In this document: piece after piece, positions 45,395 to 54,219 of the stretch
Position numbering within the stretch: position 1 is the first letter of the stretch
Layout of the letters: each line of letters opens with the position of its first letter
Source: Pseudomonadota bacterium
GTDB lineage: Bacteria > Pseudomonadota > Alphaproteobacteria > Acetobacterales > Acetobacteraceae
Length of the DNA stretch: 64,000 nt
Assembly (NCBI GenBank): GCA_021845985.1
Contig: JAJZES010000003.1
Coordinates: 1-64,000 of the forward strand
Direction: 5' to 3'
Program-made: the position numbers and the translations under genes
The notes under the pieces: model-generated
Told to the model about the DNA's origin: nothing
The model's input: only the letters and a program-made list of their open reading frames with translations
The model's database searches: none

Positions 45395-46047
45395 CTGCAC
45401 TGCTGCGCCGCGAACTGCGCCTCGCCCTGCGCCACGGCAGCGACACGCTGGCGGCGCTGCTGTTTTTCGTGCTGGCGGCGTCGCTGTTTCCGCTGGCCAT
45501 CGGCCCGGCGCCGGAGACGCTGGGCCGGGTGGCGCCGGGGGTGGTGTTCGTCTGCGCGCTGCTCGCCGCCATCCTGCCGCTCGACCGGCTGTTCGGCGCC
45601 GAGCTGGAGGATGGCTCGCTCGATCAGTTGCTGCTGTTCGGCCTGCCGGCGCCGCTGCTGGCGCTGGTCAAGGCGGGCGGTCACTGGCTGGTGACCGGGC
45701 TGCCGTTGCTGCTGGCGGCGGCGCCGACCGCGGTGATGCTGCGCATCGCCCCGGAGGCGCTGCCGGCGCTGCTGGCGGCGCTGCTGCCGGCGACGCTGCT
45801 GCTGTCCTTGCTCGGCACGGTGGGGGCCGCGGTGGTGCTGGGGGCGCGGCGTGGCGGCGTGCTGCTGCCGCTGCTGGTGCTGCCGCTGGCAACCCCGGTG
45901 CTGATCTTCGGCGTCGGCGCGGCGGAGGCGGCGGCGTCCGGCCTGTCGCCGCGACCGCATCTGCTGTTCCTGGCGGCGATGCTGGCCGCCGCCCTGCCGC
46001 TCTGCCCGCTGGCGGCGGGGGCGGCGCTGCGCAGCGCGGCGGAATGA
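45391..46047 (+). CDS. ccmB: Heme exporter protein B
   Basis: 218 residues, six membrane segments. It opens [39 protein letters not shown] and has [17 protein letters not shown] and [19 protein letters not shown], the CcmB pattern. It is the membrane partner of CcmA. Its ATG overlaps the ccmA stop (ATGA). Normally ccmC follows; instead a GH13 gene starts 117 bases on, so the ccm operon is split in this genome. Confidence 0.9.
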   Translation: MTALLRRELRLALRHGSDTLAALLFFVLAASLFPLAIGPAPETLGRVAPGVVFVCALLAAILPLDRLFGAELEDGSLDQLLLFGLPAPLLALVKAGGHWLVTGLPLLLAAAPTAVMLRIAPEALPALLAALLPATLLLSLLGTVGAAVVLGARRGGVLLPLLVLPLATPVLIFGVGAAEAAASGLSPRPHLLFLAAMLAAALPLCPLAAGAALRSAAE

Positions 46048-46164
46048 GCGGCCATAGCGAGCCGAACTCGGGCGGCGCTGCGGCAGCGTTTCTGAAAATC
46101 AAGCTCAAGTTCCGGTTGATCACGTCACCGCGATTGCGTACACGCTGCCGTGAGAGGTGGCCGA

Positions 46165-47742
46165 ATGATCCAGCAACAGCCGTGGTGGCGCGGCGCGGTG
46201 ATCTACCAAATCTATCCGCGCAGCTTTTTCGACAGCAATGGTGATGGCATCGGCGACCTGCCGGGCATCACCGCCAGGCTCGATTACATTGCCGAACTGG
46301 GTGTAGATGCGATCTGGCTCTGCCCGTTCTTCGTCTCACCGCAGGCCGATTTCGGCTATGATGTCGCCGATCACTTGGCCGTCGATCCGATCTTCGGCAG
46401 CCTCGATGATTTCGACCGTCTGGTGGCGCGCGCCCATGCGCTCGGGCTGCGCGTGCTGATCGACCAAGTGTGGAGTCACACATCCGACCGCCATGCGTGG
46501 TTCCGCGACAGCGTGCGCGGCGACCGCCGGGCCGACTGGTATGTCTGGGCCGACGCGGCCGAGGACGGCACGCCGCCGAACAACTGGCTGTCGGTGTTCG
46601 GCGGCGCCGCGTGGCGCTGGGAGCCGCGGCGGCGGCAATACTACCTGCACCATTTCCTGCCGTCGCAGCCGGCGCTCAATTTGCACAATCCCGCCGTGGT
46701 CGATGCGGTGCTGGAGGGCGGCGCCTGCTGGCTCGACCGCGGCGTCGATGGTTTTCGCCTCGATGCGGTCGATTTCATGCTGCACGACCCGACGCTGCGG
46801 GCCAACCCGGCTTTGCCGCGCCCGCCGGGGGCGGTGCCGGCCAAGCTGTTCGCCCGCCAGCGCCATCTGCACGACATGCTGCACCCCGACACTGATGCGG
46901 TGCTGGCGCGCATCCGCGGTCTGCTCGACCGCTTTCCCGGCAGCACCTCGCTCGGCGAGATTTCCAGCCAGCCCGGCGCCTTGGACCGGGTGCGGCGCTA
47001 CACGCGCGATCAGCGCCATCTGCATATGGCCTACACGCTCGGCCCGCTGCGCGGCGGCTTCGACCACGCCGCGGTCACCGCGCTGATCGCCGAGTCCGCC
47101 GCCGAAGGCGGCTGGCCGTGCTGGAGCTTTTCCAACCATGATGTCGAGCGCGCCGCCACCCGTTGGCACCCGCGCGGCGCGGCGGCCGGGCACGATGCGG
47201 ATTTCGTCCGCCTGCTGATGGCGCTGCTGCTCAGTCTGCGCGGCAGCGTTTCCATCTACCAGGGGGAAGAACTCGGGCTGACCGAGGCGGCGCTGGCCGA
47301 GGCCGATCTGCGCGATCCGTTCGGCATCGCCTACTGGCCGGAGTTTCGCGGCCGAGACGGCAGCCGCACGCCGCTGCCGTGGACCAAGGCGGCGCCGGCG
47401 GCCGGGTTCTCCACCGGCACGCCGTGGCTGCCGGTGCCGGCCGAGCATCATGCGCTGGCGGTCGATGCGCAGGGCGGACACGGTCCGTTGGCCGAGTGGC
47501 GGCACTTCCTGGCGTGGCGGCGTGACAGCGCGGCGCTGCGCCACGGCCGGCTGATCCCGCTGCCGCTGCCGGCGCCGCTGGTCGGCTTCGACCGGGTGGC
47601 CGGGTCCGAAACGGTGCGCGCCGTGTTCAACCTCGCCGAAACCCCGGCGACGCTGCACCTGCCCGGCGCTGCGACGCAAACGCTGCCACGCTTCGGCATG
47701 CTGTTCGCCACCGAGGGATTGGCGGCGCGCGCCGCCGCGTAA
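46165..47742 (+). CDS. GH13 alpha-glucosidase / oligo-1,6-glucosidase-like
   Basis: 525 residues with the GH13 barrel: AVIYQIYPRSFFDSNGDGIGDLPGI, VDAIWLCPFF, and the nucleophile Asp200 in GVDGFRLDAVDF. The acid/base is Glu265 in STSLGEISS and the transition-state Asp326 lies in FSNHDVER. No signal peptide is seen, so it is cytoplasmic and acts on imported maltooligosaccharides, isomaltose, sucrose or trehalose. ATG 46165 was chosen over GTG 46150 because AGAGGTGG lies before it. Its TAA stop is formed by the first bases of MITE copy 3. It probably arrived separately from ccmAB. Confidence 0.9.
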   Translation: MIQQQPWWRGAVIYQIYPRSFFDSNGDGIGDLPGITARLDYIAELGVDAIWLCPFFVSPQADFGYDVADHLAVDPIFGSLDDFDRLVARAHALGLRVLIDQVWSHTSDRHAWFRDSVRGDRRADWYVWADAAEDGTPPNNWLSVFGGAAWRWEPRRRQYYLHHFLPSQPALNLHNPAVVDAVLEGGACWLDRGVDGFRLDAVDFMLHDPTLRANPALPRPPGAVPAKLFARQRHLHDMLHPDTDAVLARIRGLLDRFPGSTSLGEISSQPGALDRVRRYTRDQRHLHMAYTLGPLRGGFDHAAVTALIAESAAEGGWPCWSFSNHDVERAATRWHPRGAAAGHDADFVRLLMALLLSLRGSVSIYQGEELGLTEAALAEADLRDPFGIAYWPEFRGRDGSRTPLPWTKAAPAAGFSTGTPWLPVPAEHHALAVDAQGGHGPLAEWRHFLAWRRDSAALRHGRLIPLPLPAPLVGFDRVAGSETVRAVFNLAETPATLHLPGAATQTLPRFGMLFATEGLAARAAA

Positions 47743-47926
47743 GCAGAGATTCGTTGGCTGGAACACGGAAGGCTTGGCGCACCGAGAGAGCCCCCTCCGC
47801 TTGTGGGAGGGGGTCGGGGGAGGGGGCCAGCCACGCAGCACTCGGCACCTTCGCGAACCCTCACCCCAGCCCTCTCCCCCAAGGGGAGAGGGAGCTATCG
47901 TGGTCCGATCAACGAGAGTCTGCTTA
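47740..47926. mobile_element. MITE-like element, copy 3 (187 bp)
   Basis: Best-preserved copy. The left end is TAAGCAGAGATTCGTTGG; the right end, reverse-complemented, is TAAGCAGACTCTCGTTGA, so 14 of the first 17 positions pair, mismatched only at three central bases. The interior shares the same blocks and the CCCTCTCCCC/GGGGAGAGGG hairpin (around 47870-47892). It sits between convergent genes. Its first three bases TAA are the stop of the GH13 gene. Confidence 0.8.
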
Positions 47927-47996
47927 GCCCGCGTCCATCCCGCGCCGCCCGATGCCGGTGTTGCGCTGCTCTCAGCCGCACCGGCGGGGGCGGCGC

Positions 47997-48806
47997 TCAC
48001 GCCGCCAACAGGGCACCATCGAGCGGGCGGCGGATCTTGACCGCGCGGCGCTGCTCATCGCTGAGAGCGCTCGGCAAGCGCACCCGAAAGGCATGACGGC
48101 CACTCCCGAGTCCGGCCGATTCGAGATCGGCGCGGTAGCGGTTGGCCAAGGTGCAGGCGATCAGCACGTCACCGACAAAAATATCGAGGCAAACCGGCGC
48201 CTCCGGGTGCTCGGGGGTTTGCGCCCAGCCGGCGATCAGGCTGGGTGACAGGCAGTCGATATGACCTTTCAACCGCAGCATGCGGCGCGGCGTGCGGGTG
48301 CCGGCGCGTTCGCCGAGGCGCTGGCGGATGGCTTCGAGCCGGTAGCCGCCGGTAATGCGGGGGGCGCAGAACAAGGCGGGTCGTGCCGACGAACCGGGAT
48401 AGCGCCGCTGGTAATCGGCGGCGTTGTCGAACAGCAGGCGGCTGTCGTCGTCAACCAAGGTTTTCGACCACGCGCCCTCGGCGAGAATGACCGGTGAGCC
48501 TTGCAGATGCACGCCGTCGCTTTCGCGCCGCACCGCGATGACGTGGCGCGACAGCGGCGAAAGCCCCTCCAGCTCGACATCGAAGGCATGCCGGCCGGCG
48601 CCGATGCCGGCGGCGCGCAGATCGGCGCGCAGGCGATCGGCCAGCACGCGGACCAGCAACGTGTCATCGGTGGTGATCAGCAGGCTGACAGGCACATTCG
48701 GCGCCGCCGGATCCTGCGCCCAGCCCGAGACGCGCTCACGCCTCGCGATATCGACGAGACCACCCAGCGGGGCGGTCTGCGTCCGCGGGGTGACGCGTGC
48801 CGCCAT
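47997..48806 (-). CDS. Two-repeat protein with a Hint-tail-like middle, unknown function
   Basis: 269 residues. Two copies of an about 70-residue unit lie near 16-84 and 179-247: GLVDIARRERVSGWAQDP ... VLADRLRADLRAAGIGAGRHAFDV and GHIDCLSPSLIAGWAQTP ... TLANRYRADLESAGLGSGRHAFRV. The shared pattern is GxxD...GWAQxP...aNxxRaDL..aGig.GrHaF. Between them, KTLVDDDSRLLFDNAADY ... FCAPRITGGYRLEAIRQRLGERA resembles the tail of the Hint protein at 18652-19608. No membrane segment or signal is visible. I cannot name the family with certainty; similar repeats occur in surface or glycan-related proteins of Acetobacteraceae, from memory. Confidence 0.75.
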   Translation of the reverse strand: MAARVTPRTQTAPLGGLVDIARRERVSGWAQDPAAPNVPVSLLITTDDTLLVRVLADRLRADLRAAGIGAGRHAFDVELEGLSPLSRHVIAVRRESDGVHLQGSPVILAEGAWSKTLVDDDSRLLFDNAADYQRRYPGSSARPALFCAPRITGGYRLEAIRQRLGERAGTRTPRRMLRLKGHIDCLSPSLIAGWAQTPEHPEAPVCLDIFVGDVLIACTLANRYRADLESAGLGSGRHAFRVRLPSALSDEQRRAVKIRRPLDGALLAA

Positions 48807-49007
48807 CAGGTGGAGCGGCCTGCGGTCAGGCCGCGGCCGGTCCGTTCGTCTGCCGCGGCGGGACCATTGGCCACGCCCGGCTCGCCAGGGATTCGCCGTT
48901 CCGTTTCGGGCACACCCACGTCCTCGGCCGATGCAATCAGCCTAGCAGGCGGTCGGCGTCGGGTGGCGGATGATTTCCTCGGTCCGGGCTGACCTCGCGC
49001 GTCTTTG

Positions 49008-49838
49008 TCAGGCCACCCGGTAGCGGCGCGGGATCAGCAGCGAGCTGCACGCGGTCAAAATCAGCGTCGTCGCCATCAGGATCAGCCCCAGTGCCGCGGC
49101 GAACGGCCAGTTGTTATTGGTGCTGAACTCCCAGTACAGCAGCGGCGCCATCATCTGAAAGCGCGGTCCACCGAGCAGATAGGGCGTGGCATAGGCGTTC
49201 ATCGCCAGAATGAAGCACAATATCCCGGCGGTCGCGGTGCCGGGCAGCGTCAGCGGCCACACCACCCGCCAGAAGCCGCGCCCCGGCGGCGCGCCGAGGC
49301 TCTCTGCCGCCTCCTCCAGGCGCGGGTCGATGGTCTCGATGGTGCTCTGCAGCGTCAGGATGACGAACGGCAGATTGATCGAGACGATGCCGCTGATCAC
49401 CGCGAACGGCGTGTACATCAGCTCCAGCCCGCCGCCGGTCAGCCGGCGCAGCGCGCCGTCGATCATGCCGCCATGGGCGAACAGGATCAGCCAGCCGACC
49501 ATGCGCACGGTGCTGCCGACGAACAGCGGCAGCACGATGGCCAGCATGCACGCGGTCTTCCACCGGCTGGTCATGCGCGCCAGCCGATAGGCGATCGGCA
49601 GGCCGAACAGCAGGCACAGCGCGGTCGCCGCCACGGCGACGCCGAGCGTGGTGCGCAGCACGCCGACATAGAACGGGTCGGCGAAAAAGCGCAGATAGTT
49701 GGCGCCGGTCAGCGTCTCGATCATCAATTCCGTCGGGTCGTAGCGGTCGAGACTGAAGCGCAGCAGCAGCGCCAGCGGCGCGCCCAGCATCAGCAGCACG
49801 ACGAACAGGGCCGGCGACAGCAGGGCGGCGGCGGCCAT
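49008..49838 (-). CDS. ABC importer permease, PotB/FbpB type
   Basis: 276 residues, six membrane helices. The cytoplasmic EAA loop EEAAESLGAPPGRGFWRVVWPLTLPG is present, which contacts the ATPase. The start at ATG 49838 lies two bases after the binding-protein stop. It is the last gene of a four-gene minus-strand operon (permease, ATPase, binding protein, permease) of the spermidine/putrescine/iron (2.A/PotABCD) class. Confidence 0.88.
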   Translation of the reverse strand: MAAAALLSPALFVVLLMLGAPLALLLRFSLDRYDPTELMIETLTGANYLRFFADPFYVGVLRTTLGVAVAATALCLLFGLPIAYRLARMTSRWKTACMLAIVLPLFVGSTVRMVGWLILFAHGGMIDGALRRLTGGGLELMYTPFAVISGIVSINLPFVILTLQSTIETIDPRLEEAAESLGAPPGRGFWRVVWPLTLPGTATAGILCFILAMNAYATPYLLGGPRFQMMAPLLYWEFSTNNNWPFAAALGLILMATTLILTACSSLLIPRRYRVA

Positions 49839-49839
49839 C

Positions 49840-50889
49840 TCAGGCGCGCTGCATGTTCTTTTTCCACCATTCGGCAATCTGCGGCTGCAGCGTGCCGGTG
49901 ATGCCGTAATCCGGCACGGCGAGCACCGGCGCCGGCTTGGGCAGTGCCAATTGCTCGGCCACCTTGCCGGTCAGCGGGCAATTATTCACCGTCGGCAGAT
50001 AGCCCATGCGTTCGGCGAACCGCGTCTGCGCCGAGGGTTCCAGCATGGCATTGATATAGGCGAAGGCGGCCGGCTTGTTCGGCGCGTTCTTCGGTACCAC
50101 CATGCCGGAAATATACAGCACCGAGCCTTCGGCCGCGAACGACGCCTGTACTGGAATACCGGCGTTCTGCCACATGATGGTGCGCGCCAGCCACATCACG
50201 CCGACATCGATCTCGCCCGATTTGATCCCCGCGCCAATCGAATCGGTGGACGGATAGAGCCGCAGCCCGTTGGCATTCAGCCGCAGCGCCAGCGCCTTGG
50301 TCGCCTCGGCATCGACCTTGTTCAGATCGCCGGTGGCGGCGAGCGCGGCGGCCATCATCACGTAGAAATAATTGCCGTCGCCGACGCCCACCCGGCCCTT
50401 GTATTGCGGATCGAGCAGATCGGCAAAGCGCGTCGGCGGCTGCTTCACCTTGTCGGGGTTGTAGACCAGGATTTGCGGACTCCAGATATGCGGGGCGTAG
50501 GTCGGGGCGCCGAGATTGGGCAGCACATGCACGAGGTTCGGCACCTTCGCCGCGTCGATCGTCTCCAGCAGCCCGGCGGCGCCGACCTCGTGCGCGCGCA
50601 CTTCCTGCAAACAGACGACATCGTCGGCGCCGCGCGGCAGCCGGCGTTGCGCATAGAGCTTGGCCACCCGCGGGTCTTCGTCGCCGACATCCTGCACCAC
50701 GGCGATCTGCTGCGGCGCCATCAGCGGCACATCGACGTTGTCGTGCAGCAGGTTGGCGTAGTCACCGCCCCAGGTGGCGACGACCATTTGCTGCTCGGCC
50801 GCGGCGGCCCGCCGTGCGGCGAGCGGCAGGGCGGCGGCGCCGGCGAGCACGGCGCGGCGGGTCAGCGGCAAGGGCGCGAGGTCAGTCAT
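49840..50889 (-). CDS. Extracellular substrate-binding protein, PotD-like
   Basis: 349 residues. The N-terminus LTRRAVLAGAAALPLAARRAAAAE is a Tat-like signal. QQMVVATWGGDYANLLHDNVDVPL opens the type II binding fold, and QILVYNPDKVKQPPTRFADLLDPQYKGRVGVGDGNYFYV follows. It belongs with the PotD/spermidine-putrescine and related carboxylate/amine binders. The residues that bind a polyamine could not be verified, so the ligand is open; the gene neighbours suggest a peptide-like or amide substrate. Its start overlaps the ATPase gene by eight bases. Confidence 0.85.
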   Translation of the reverse strand: MTDLAPLPLTRRAVLAGAAALPLAARRAAAAEQQMVVATWGGDYANLLHDNVDVPLMAPQQIAVVQDVGDEDPRVAKLYAQRRLPRGADDVVCLQEVRAHEVGAAGLLETIDAAKVPNLVHVLPNLGAPTYAPHIWSPQILVYNPDKVKQPPTRFADLLDPQYKGRVGVGDGNYFYVMMAAALAATGDLNKVDAEATKALALRLNANGLRLYPSTDSIGAGIKSGEIDVGVMWLARTIMWQNAGIPVQASFAAEGSVLYISGMVVPKNAPNKPAAFAYINAMLEPSAQTRFAERMGYLPTVNNCPLTGKVAEQLALPKPAPVLAVPDYGITGTLQPQIAEWWKKNMQRA

Positions 50890-51997
50890 CGGCGGTCATC
50901 CTCGGGTCGGTTGGTTCAGGGTTGAGGCTCGGCTGCGGCGCATCGGCGGCATCGAACAGCCGCTCCGCGCCCTGATCCCAGCGGACGGTGACGCGCGTGC
51001 CGGCGGAGAGCAAGCCGCCGCCCTGCGCCGTGCTGTCGCGCACGACGATGCGCAGCGTCGGGCCGATGCGCACGACATGCTCGCGCACGGCGCCCAGATA
51101 GCTGGCCAGTTCGACGCTGCCGGCGACGCTGCCCGGCCCGGCGGCGTCGGCGGCGGCGAGGCTCAGCCGCTCCGGGCGCAGCGCCAGGGTGCCGGCGCCG
51201 TTGCCGCCATAGCGTCCGGCGAGGCGCAGCGCGGCGCCATCGGCGATGAACACCCCACCCTCGGCGCGCGTGCCGGGCAGCATGGTGCTGCGGCCGATGA
51301 AGCCGGCGACGAACGGGGTGGCCGGGCGCTCATACAAATCCTGCTGCGTGCCGACCTGCTGCACCCGTCCGTCACGCATCACCACCAGCCGGTCGGCCAT
51401 CGCCATCGCCTCGTCCTGGTCGTGCGTCACCATGATCGTGGTCAGCCCGCTTTCGCGCTGCAACAGGCGGATGTCGCGGCCGACCTCGCCGCGCAGCGCC
51501 GCATCGAGATTGGACAGCGGCTCATCGAGCAGCAGCACGCGCGGGCGGATGGCGAGGGCGCGGGCCAGCGCCACGCGCTGCTGCTGGCCGCCCGACAACT
51601 GGCGCGGCAGCCGCTCGGCGAACGGCTCCAGCCGCGCCAGACGCAGCATTTCCGCCACCCGTGCGGCGAGCGCCGGGCCGCGCATGCCGCGCATTTCCAG
51701 CCCGAAGGCGACGTTGCGCGCCACCGACAGATGCGGAAACAGCGCGTAGCTCTGGAACACCAGCCCCATGTCGCGCCGGTACGGCGGCAGCGCCAGGATG
51801 CTGCTGCCATCGAGTCGGATGTCGCCCGAACTGGCGGCGACGAAGCCGGCGACCATGCGCAGGGTCGTGGTCTTGCCGCAGCCGGACGGGCCGAGCAGCA
51901 CCAGCAACTCACCGTCGTCGATCTCCAGGCTGACATCGGCGACCGCCGCGGCGCGGCCGTACATCCGGCCCAGCCGGTCGAGCACCAGCCGGCTCAT
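50882..51997 (-). CDS. ABC importer ATP-binding protein, PotA-like
   Basis: 371 residues. Walker A is LLGPSGCGKTTTLRMVAGF, the Q-loop is GLVFQSYALFPHL, the signature is QLSGGQQQRVALARALA and Walker B is RVLLLDEPLSNLD. The switch His lies in IMVTHDQDEAMAMADR. A C-terminal TOBE-like regulatory domain (from about residue 250, LALRPERLSLAAAD) is typical of the PotA/MalK group. It energises the two permeases on either side. ATG 51997 overlaps the stop of the upstream permease (ATGA). Confidence 0.92.
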   Translation of the reverse strand: MSRLVLDRLGRMYGRAAAVADVSLEIDDGELLVLLGPSGCGKTTTLRMVAGFVAASSGDIRLDGSSILALPPYRRDMGLVFQSYALFPHLSVARNVAFGLEMRGMRGPALAARVAEMLRLARLEPFAERLPRQLSGGQQQRVALARALAIRPRVLLLDEPLSNLDAALRGEVGRDIRLLQRESGLTTIMVTHDQDEAMAMADRLVVMRDGRVQQVGTQQDLYERPATPFVAGFIGRSTMLPGTRAEGGVFIADGAALRLAGRYGGNGAGTLALRPERLSLAAADAAGPGSVAGSVELASYLGAVREHVVRIGPTLRIVVRDSTAQGGGLLSAGTRVTVRWDQGAERLFDAADAPQPSLNPEPTDPRMTADD

Positions 51998-52866
51998 GCC
52001 GCCACCCGCGCCACCGGCACCAGCCGGTCGAGCAGCAGCAGCGCCCCGCCGACCAGCGCCACCTGCACCACCGCCACCGCCGCCACCAGCGGGTCGATAT
52101 GGTATTGCAGGTATTGCAGCACCGAGATCGGCAGCGTGGTGACGCCGGGCGCGGTCAGGAACAGCGTCATCTCCAGATTCTCGAACGAGACGATGAAGGC
52201 GAACAGCGCCCCGGCGATGATGCCGCCGCGCATGGCGGGCAGCGTGACGCGCCAGATCACCCGCCATGGCGGCGCGCCCAGGCTCGCCGCCGCCTCCTCG
52301 GCCGCCGGATCGTGGTTGGCCAGGGCGGCGAGACACAGCCGCACCACCCAGGGCAGGGTAATCAGCACATGCGCGGCGACCATCAGCCCGACCGAGCCGC
52401 TCAGCGCCGTGCCCGTCCGCTCCTCGATCATCACCGCGAAGACGTAGATGCCCAGGCCGATGGCGATGCCCGGCACGGTCAGCGGCGCCAGCAGCAGCAT
52501 CGCCGCCGTGCCGCGGCCGCGGAAGCGATGCCGCGCCAAGCCGATGCCCGCCGGCACCCCGGCCAGCAGACTGATGGCGACGGCGGCGAGCGCCGTTTCC
52601 AGGCTGGTGCGCAGCGCCCCGCCGAACTCCGGCAGGATCCGCCCGTACCAGTGCAGCGTGTAGCCGTGCGGCGGAAAGACGATGATGCTCTCGTCGAACA
52701 CGCTGAGATAGAGGGTCAGCAGCAGCGGTACGCCGATGATCGCCGCACCGATGATCACCAGTGTCGCCACCAGCCCGCGCTGCAGGCGGGCGAAAGGCTC
52801 CGGCAGGGCGGTGTCGGTCGGCATGCGGCGGGCTTGCTCCATCTGAGGTTCAGGCGCGGCGATCAT
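51994..52866 (-). CDS. ABC importer permease, PotC type
   Basis: 290 residues with six helices. The EAA loop is EEAAASLGAPPWRVIWRVTLPAM. A cytoplasmic N-terminal tail of about 40 residues precedes the first helix (LVATLVIIGAAIIGVPLLLTLYLSVF). Starts at 52842 and 52824 are alternatives. It is the first gene of the importer operon and divergent from the M24 peptidase gene, so both can share the control region 52867-52992. Confidence 0.87.
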   Translation of the reverse strand: MIAAPEPQMEQARRMPTDTALPEPFARLQRGLVATLVIIGAAIIGVPLLLTLYLSVFDESIIVFPPHGYTLHWYGRILPEFGGALRTSLETALAAVAISLLAGVPAGIGLARHRFRGRGTAAMLLLAPLTVPGIAIGLGIYVFAVMIEERTGTALSGSVGLMVAAHVLITLPWVVRLCLAALANHDPAAEEAAASLGAPPWRVIWRVTLPAMRGGIIAGALFAFIVSFENLEMTLFLTAPGVTTLPISVLQYLQYHIDPLVAAVAVVQVALVGGALLLLDRLVPVARVAA

Positions 52867-52992
52867 GGCTGGCAACGATCATGCCACGCAGCCACGCGCC
52901 GGCCTACCCCCGCAATCCTGCGCCAGGGGGCTTGGCAGGGGGTGGAGGCTGCGCCTACCGTCCCGGCGGCAGGGGCGGCGGAGGCGGGACGG

Positions 52993-54219
52993 ATGGTGCT
53001 TGGCGTCGGTGGCTCGACCTTCGCGGCCGAACTCGAGCGCATGACGCCGATGACCGGTGCCGTCGTGCCGATCACCGCCGGCGAACTGGCGCAGCGGGTG
53101 GACAAGGCGCAACGGCTGCTGCGCGCGCAGGGCATCGATGCGCTTTATCTCGATACCTCGACCAACCTGCGCTATTTCACCGGCATCCCGCTGACGCTGA
53201 CCGAGCGGCTGCACGGCGCGCTGATTCCCGCGGTGGGGGACATCGTCTATCTCAGTCCGGCGTTCGAGGCGCCGAAGACGCGTACCTTGTTGCGCCTCGG
53301 CGACGACATCCGGGTATGGGAAGAACACGACGACCCGACCGCGCTGGTGATCGACACGGTGCGCAGCCTCGGCCATGCCAGCGGCACCATCGCCATCGAC
53401 CCGGCGACGCCGTTCTACACCGTCGATGGCCTGCGCCGCGCCGGCAACAGCTTCGGCTTCGTCAACGCCGCCGCCATCACCGCCGCCTGCCGCCAGGTCA
53501 AATCCGTCGCCGAAATCGCGCTGATGCAGGTGGCCATGGACATCACCATGACCGTCCACAAGGCGGCCGCGCGCTGCCTCGCGCCGGGCATGACGACGAC
53601 CGAGGTGCAGGGCTTCCTCGACGCGGCGCATCGCCGGCTCGGCGGTCTGCCGGCCTCGCGCGCGGTGCAGTTCGGCGAGGCCACCGCCTATCCGCATGGC
53701 GTGCCCTATCCGCAGACGCTGGCCGAGGGCGACATGGTGCTGATCGATACCGGCTGCTTCGTCGAGGGCTATCGGTCGGACATCACCCGCAGCTACGTGT
53801 TCGGCACGCCGACGCCGCGCCAGCGCGACATCTGGGAGCTGGAGCAGCGGGCGCAACTGGCCGGGTTCGCCGCCGCGGTGGCCGGGGCGCCGTGCGAGGC
53901 GGTGGATGCGGCGGCGCGCGGGGTGATCGCCGCGGCCGGCTTCGGCCCGGACTACGCGACGCCGGGTCTGCCGCACCGCACCGGCCACGGCATCGGCCTC
54001 GACGTTCATGAGGAGGCCTTCATGGTGCGCGGCAACCGCACGCCGATCATGCCCGGCATGTGCTTCTCGATTGAGCCGACGATCTGCCTGTACGGCGAAT
54101 TCGGCGTGCGGCTGGAAGATATCGTCTGCATGACGGAGCAGGGCGCGCGCTGGTTCACCCGGCCGAGCCGCTCCGTCGATGACCCGTTCGGCGCTACGGC
54201 GGAGGATGCGACACCATGA
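52993..54219 (+). CDS. M24-family metallopeptidase (Xaa-Pro peptidase/creatinase fold)
   Basis: 408 residues. The N-terminal creatinase/prolidase domain (DALYLDTSTNLRYFTGIPLTLTERLHGALI) is followed by the pita-bread M24 domain. All five metal ligands are visible: two Asp in LIDTGCFVEGYRSDITRSYVFG, His in HRTGHGIGLDVHEEAF, and two Glu in PGMCFSIEPTICLYGEFGVRLEDIV. M24 enzymes include aminopeptidase P, prolidase, creatinase and ectoine hydrolase, so the substrate cannot be fixed. GGAGG lies eight bases before ATG 52993. It overlaps the amidohydrolase gene by four bases, a two-enzyme operon. Confidence 0.9.
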   Translation: MVLGVGGSTFAAELERMTPMTGAVVPITAGELAQRVDKAQRLLRAQGIDALYLDTSTNLRYFTGIPLTLTERLHGALIPAVGDIVYLSPAFEAPKTRTLLRLGDDIRVWEEHDDPTALVIDTVRSLGHASGTIAIDPATPFYTVDGLRRAGNSFGFVNAAAITAACRQVKSVAEIALMQVAMDITMTVHKAAARCLAPGMTTTEVQGFLDAAHRRLGGLPASRAVQFGEATAYPHGVPYPQTLAEGDMVLIDTGCFVEGYRSDITRSYVFGTPTPRQRDIWELEQRAQLAGFAAAVAGAPCEAVDAAARGVIAAAGFGPDYATPGLPHRTGHGIGLDVHEEAFMVRGNRTPIMPGMCFSIEPTICLYGEFGVRLEDIVCMTEQGARWFTRPSRSVDDPFGATAEDATP

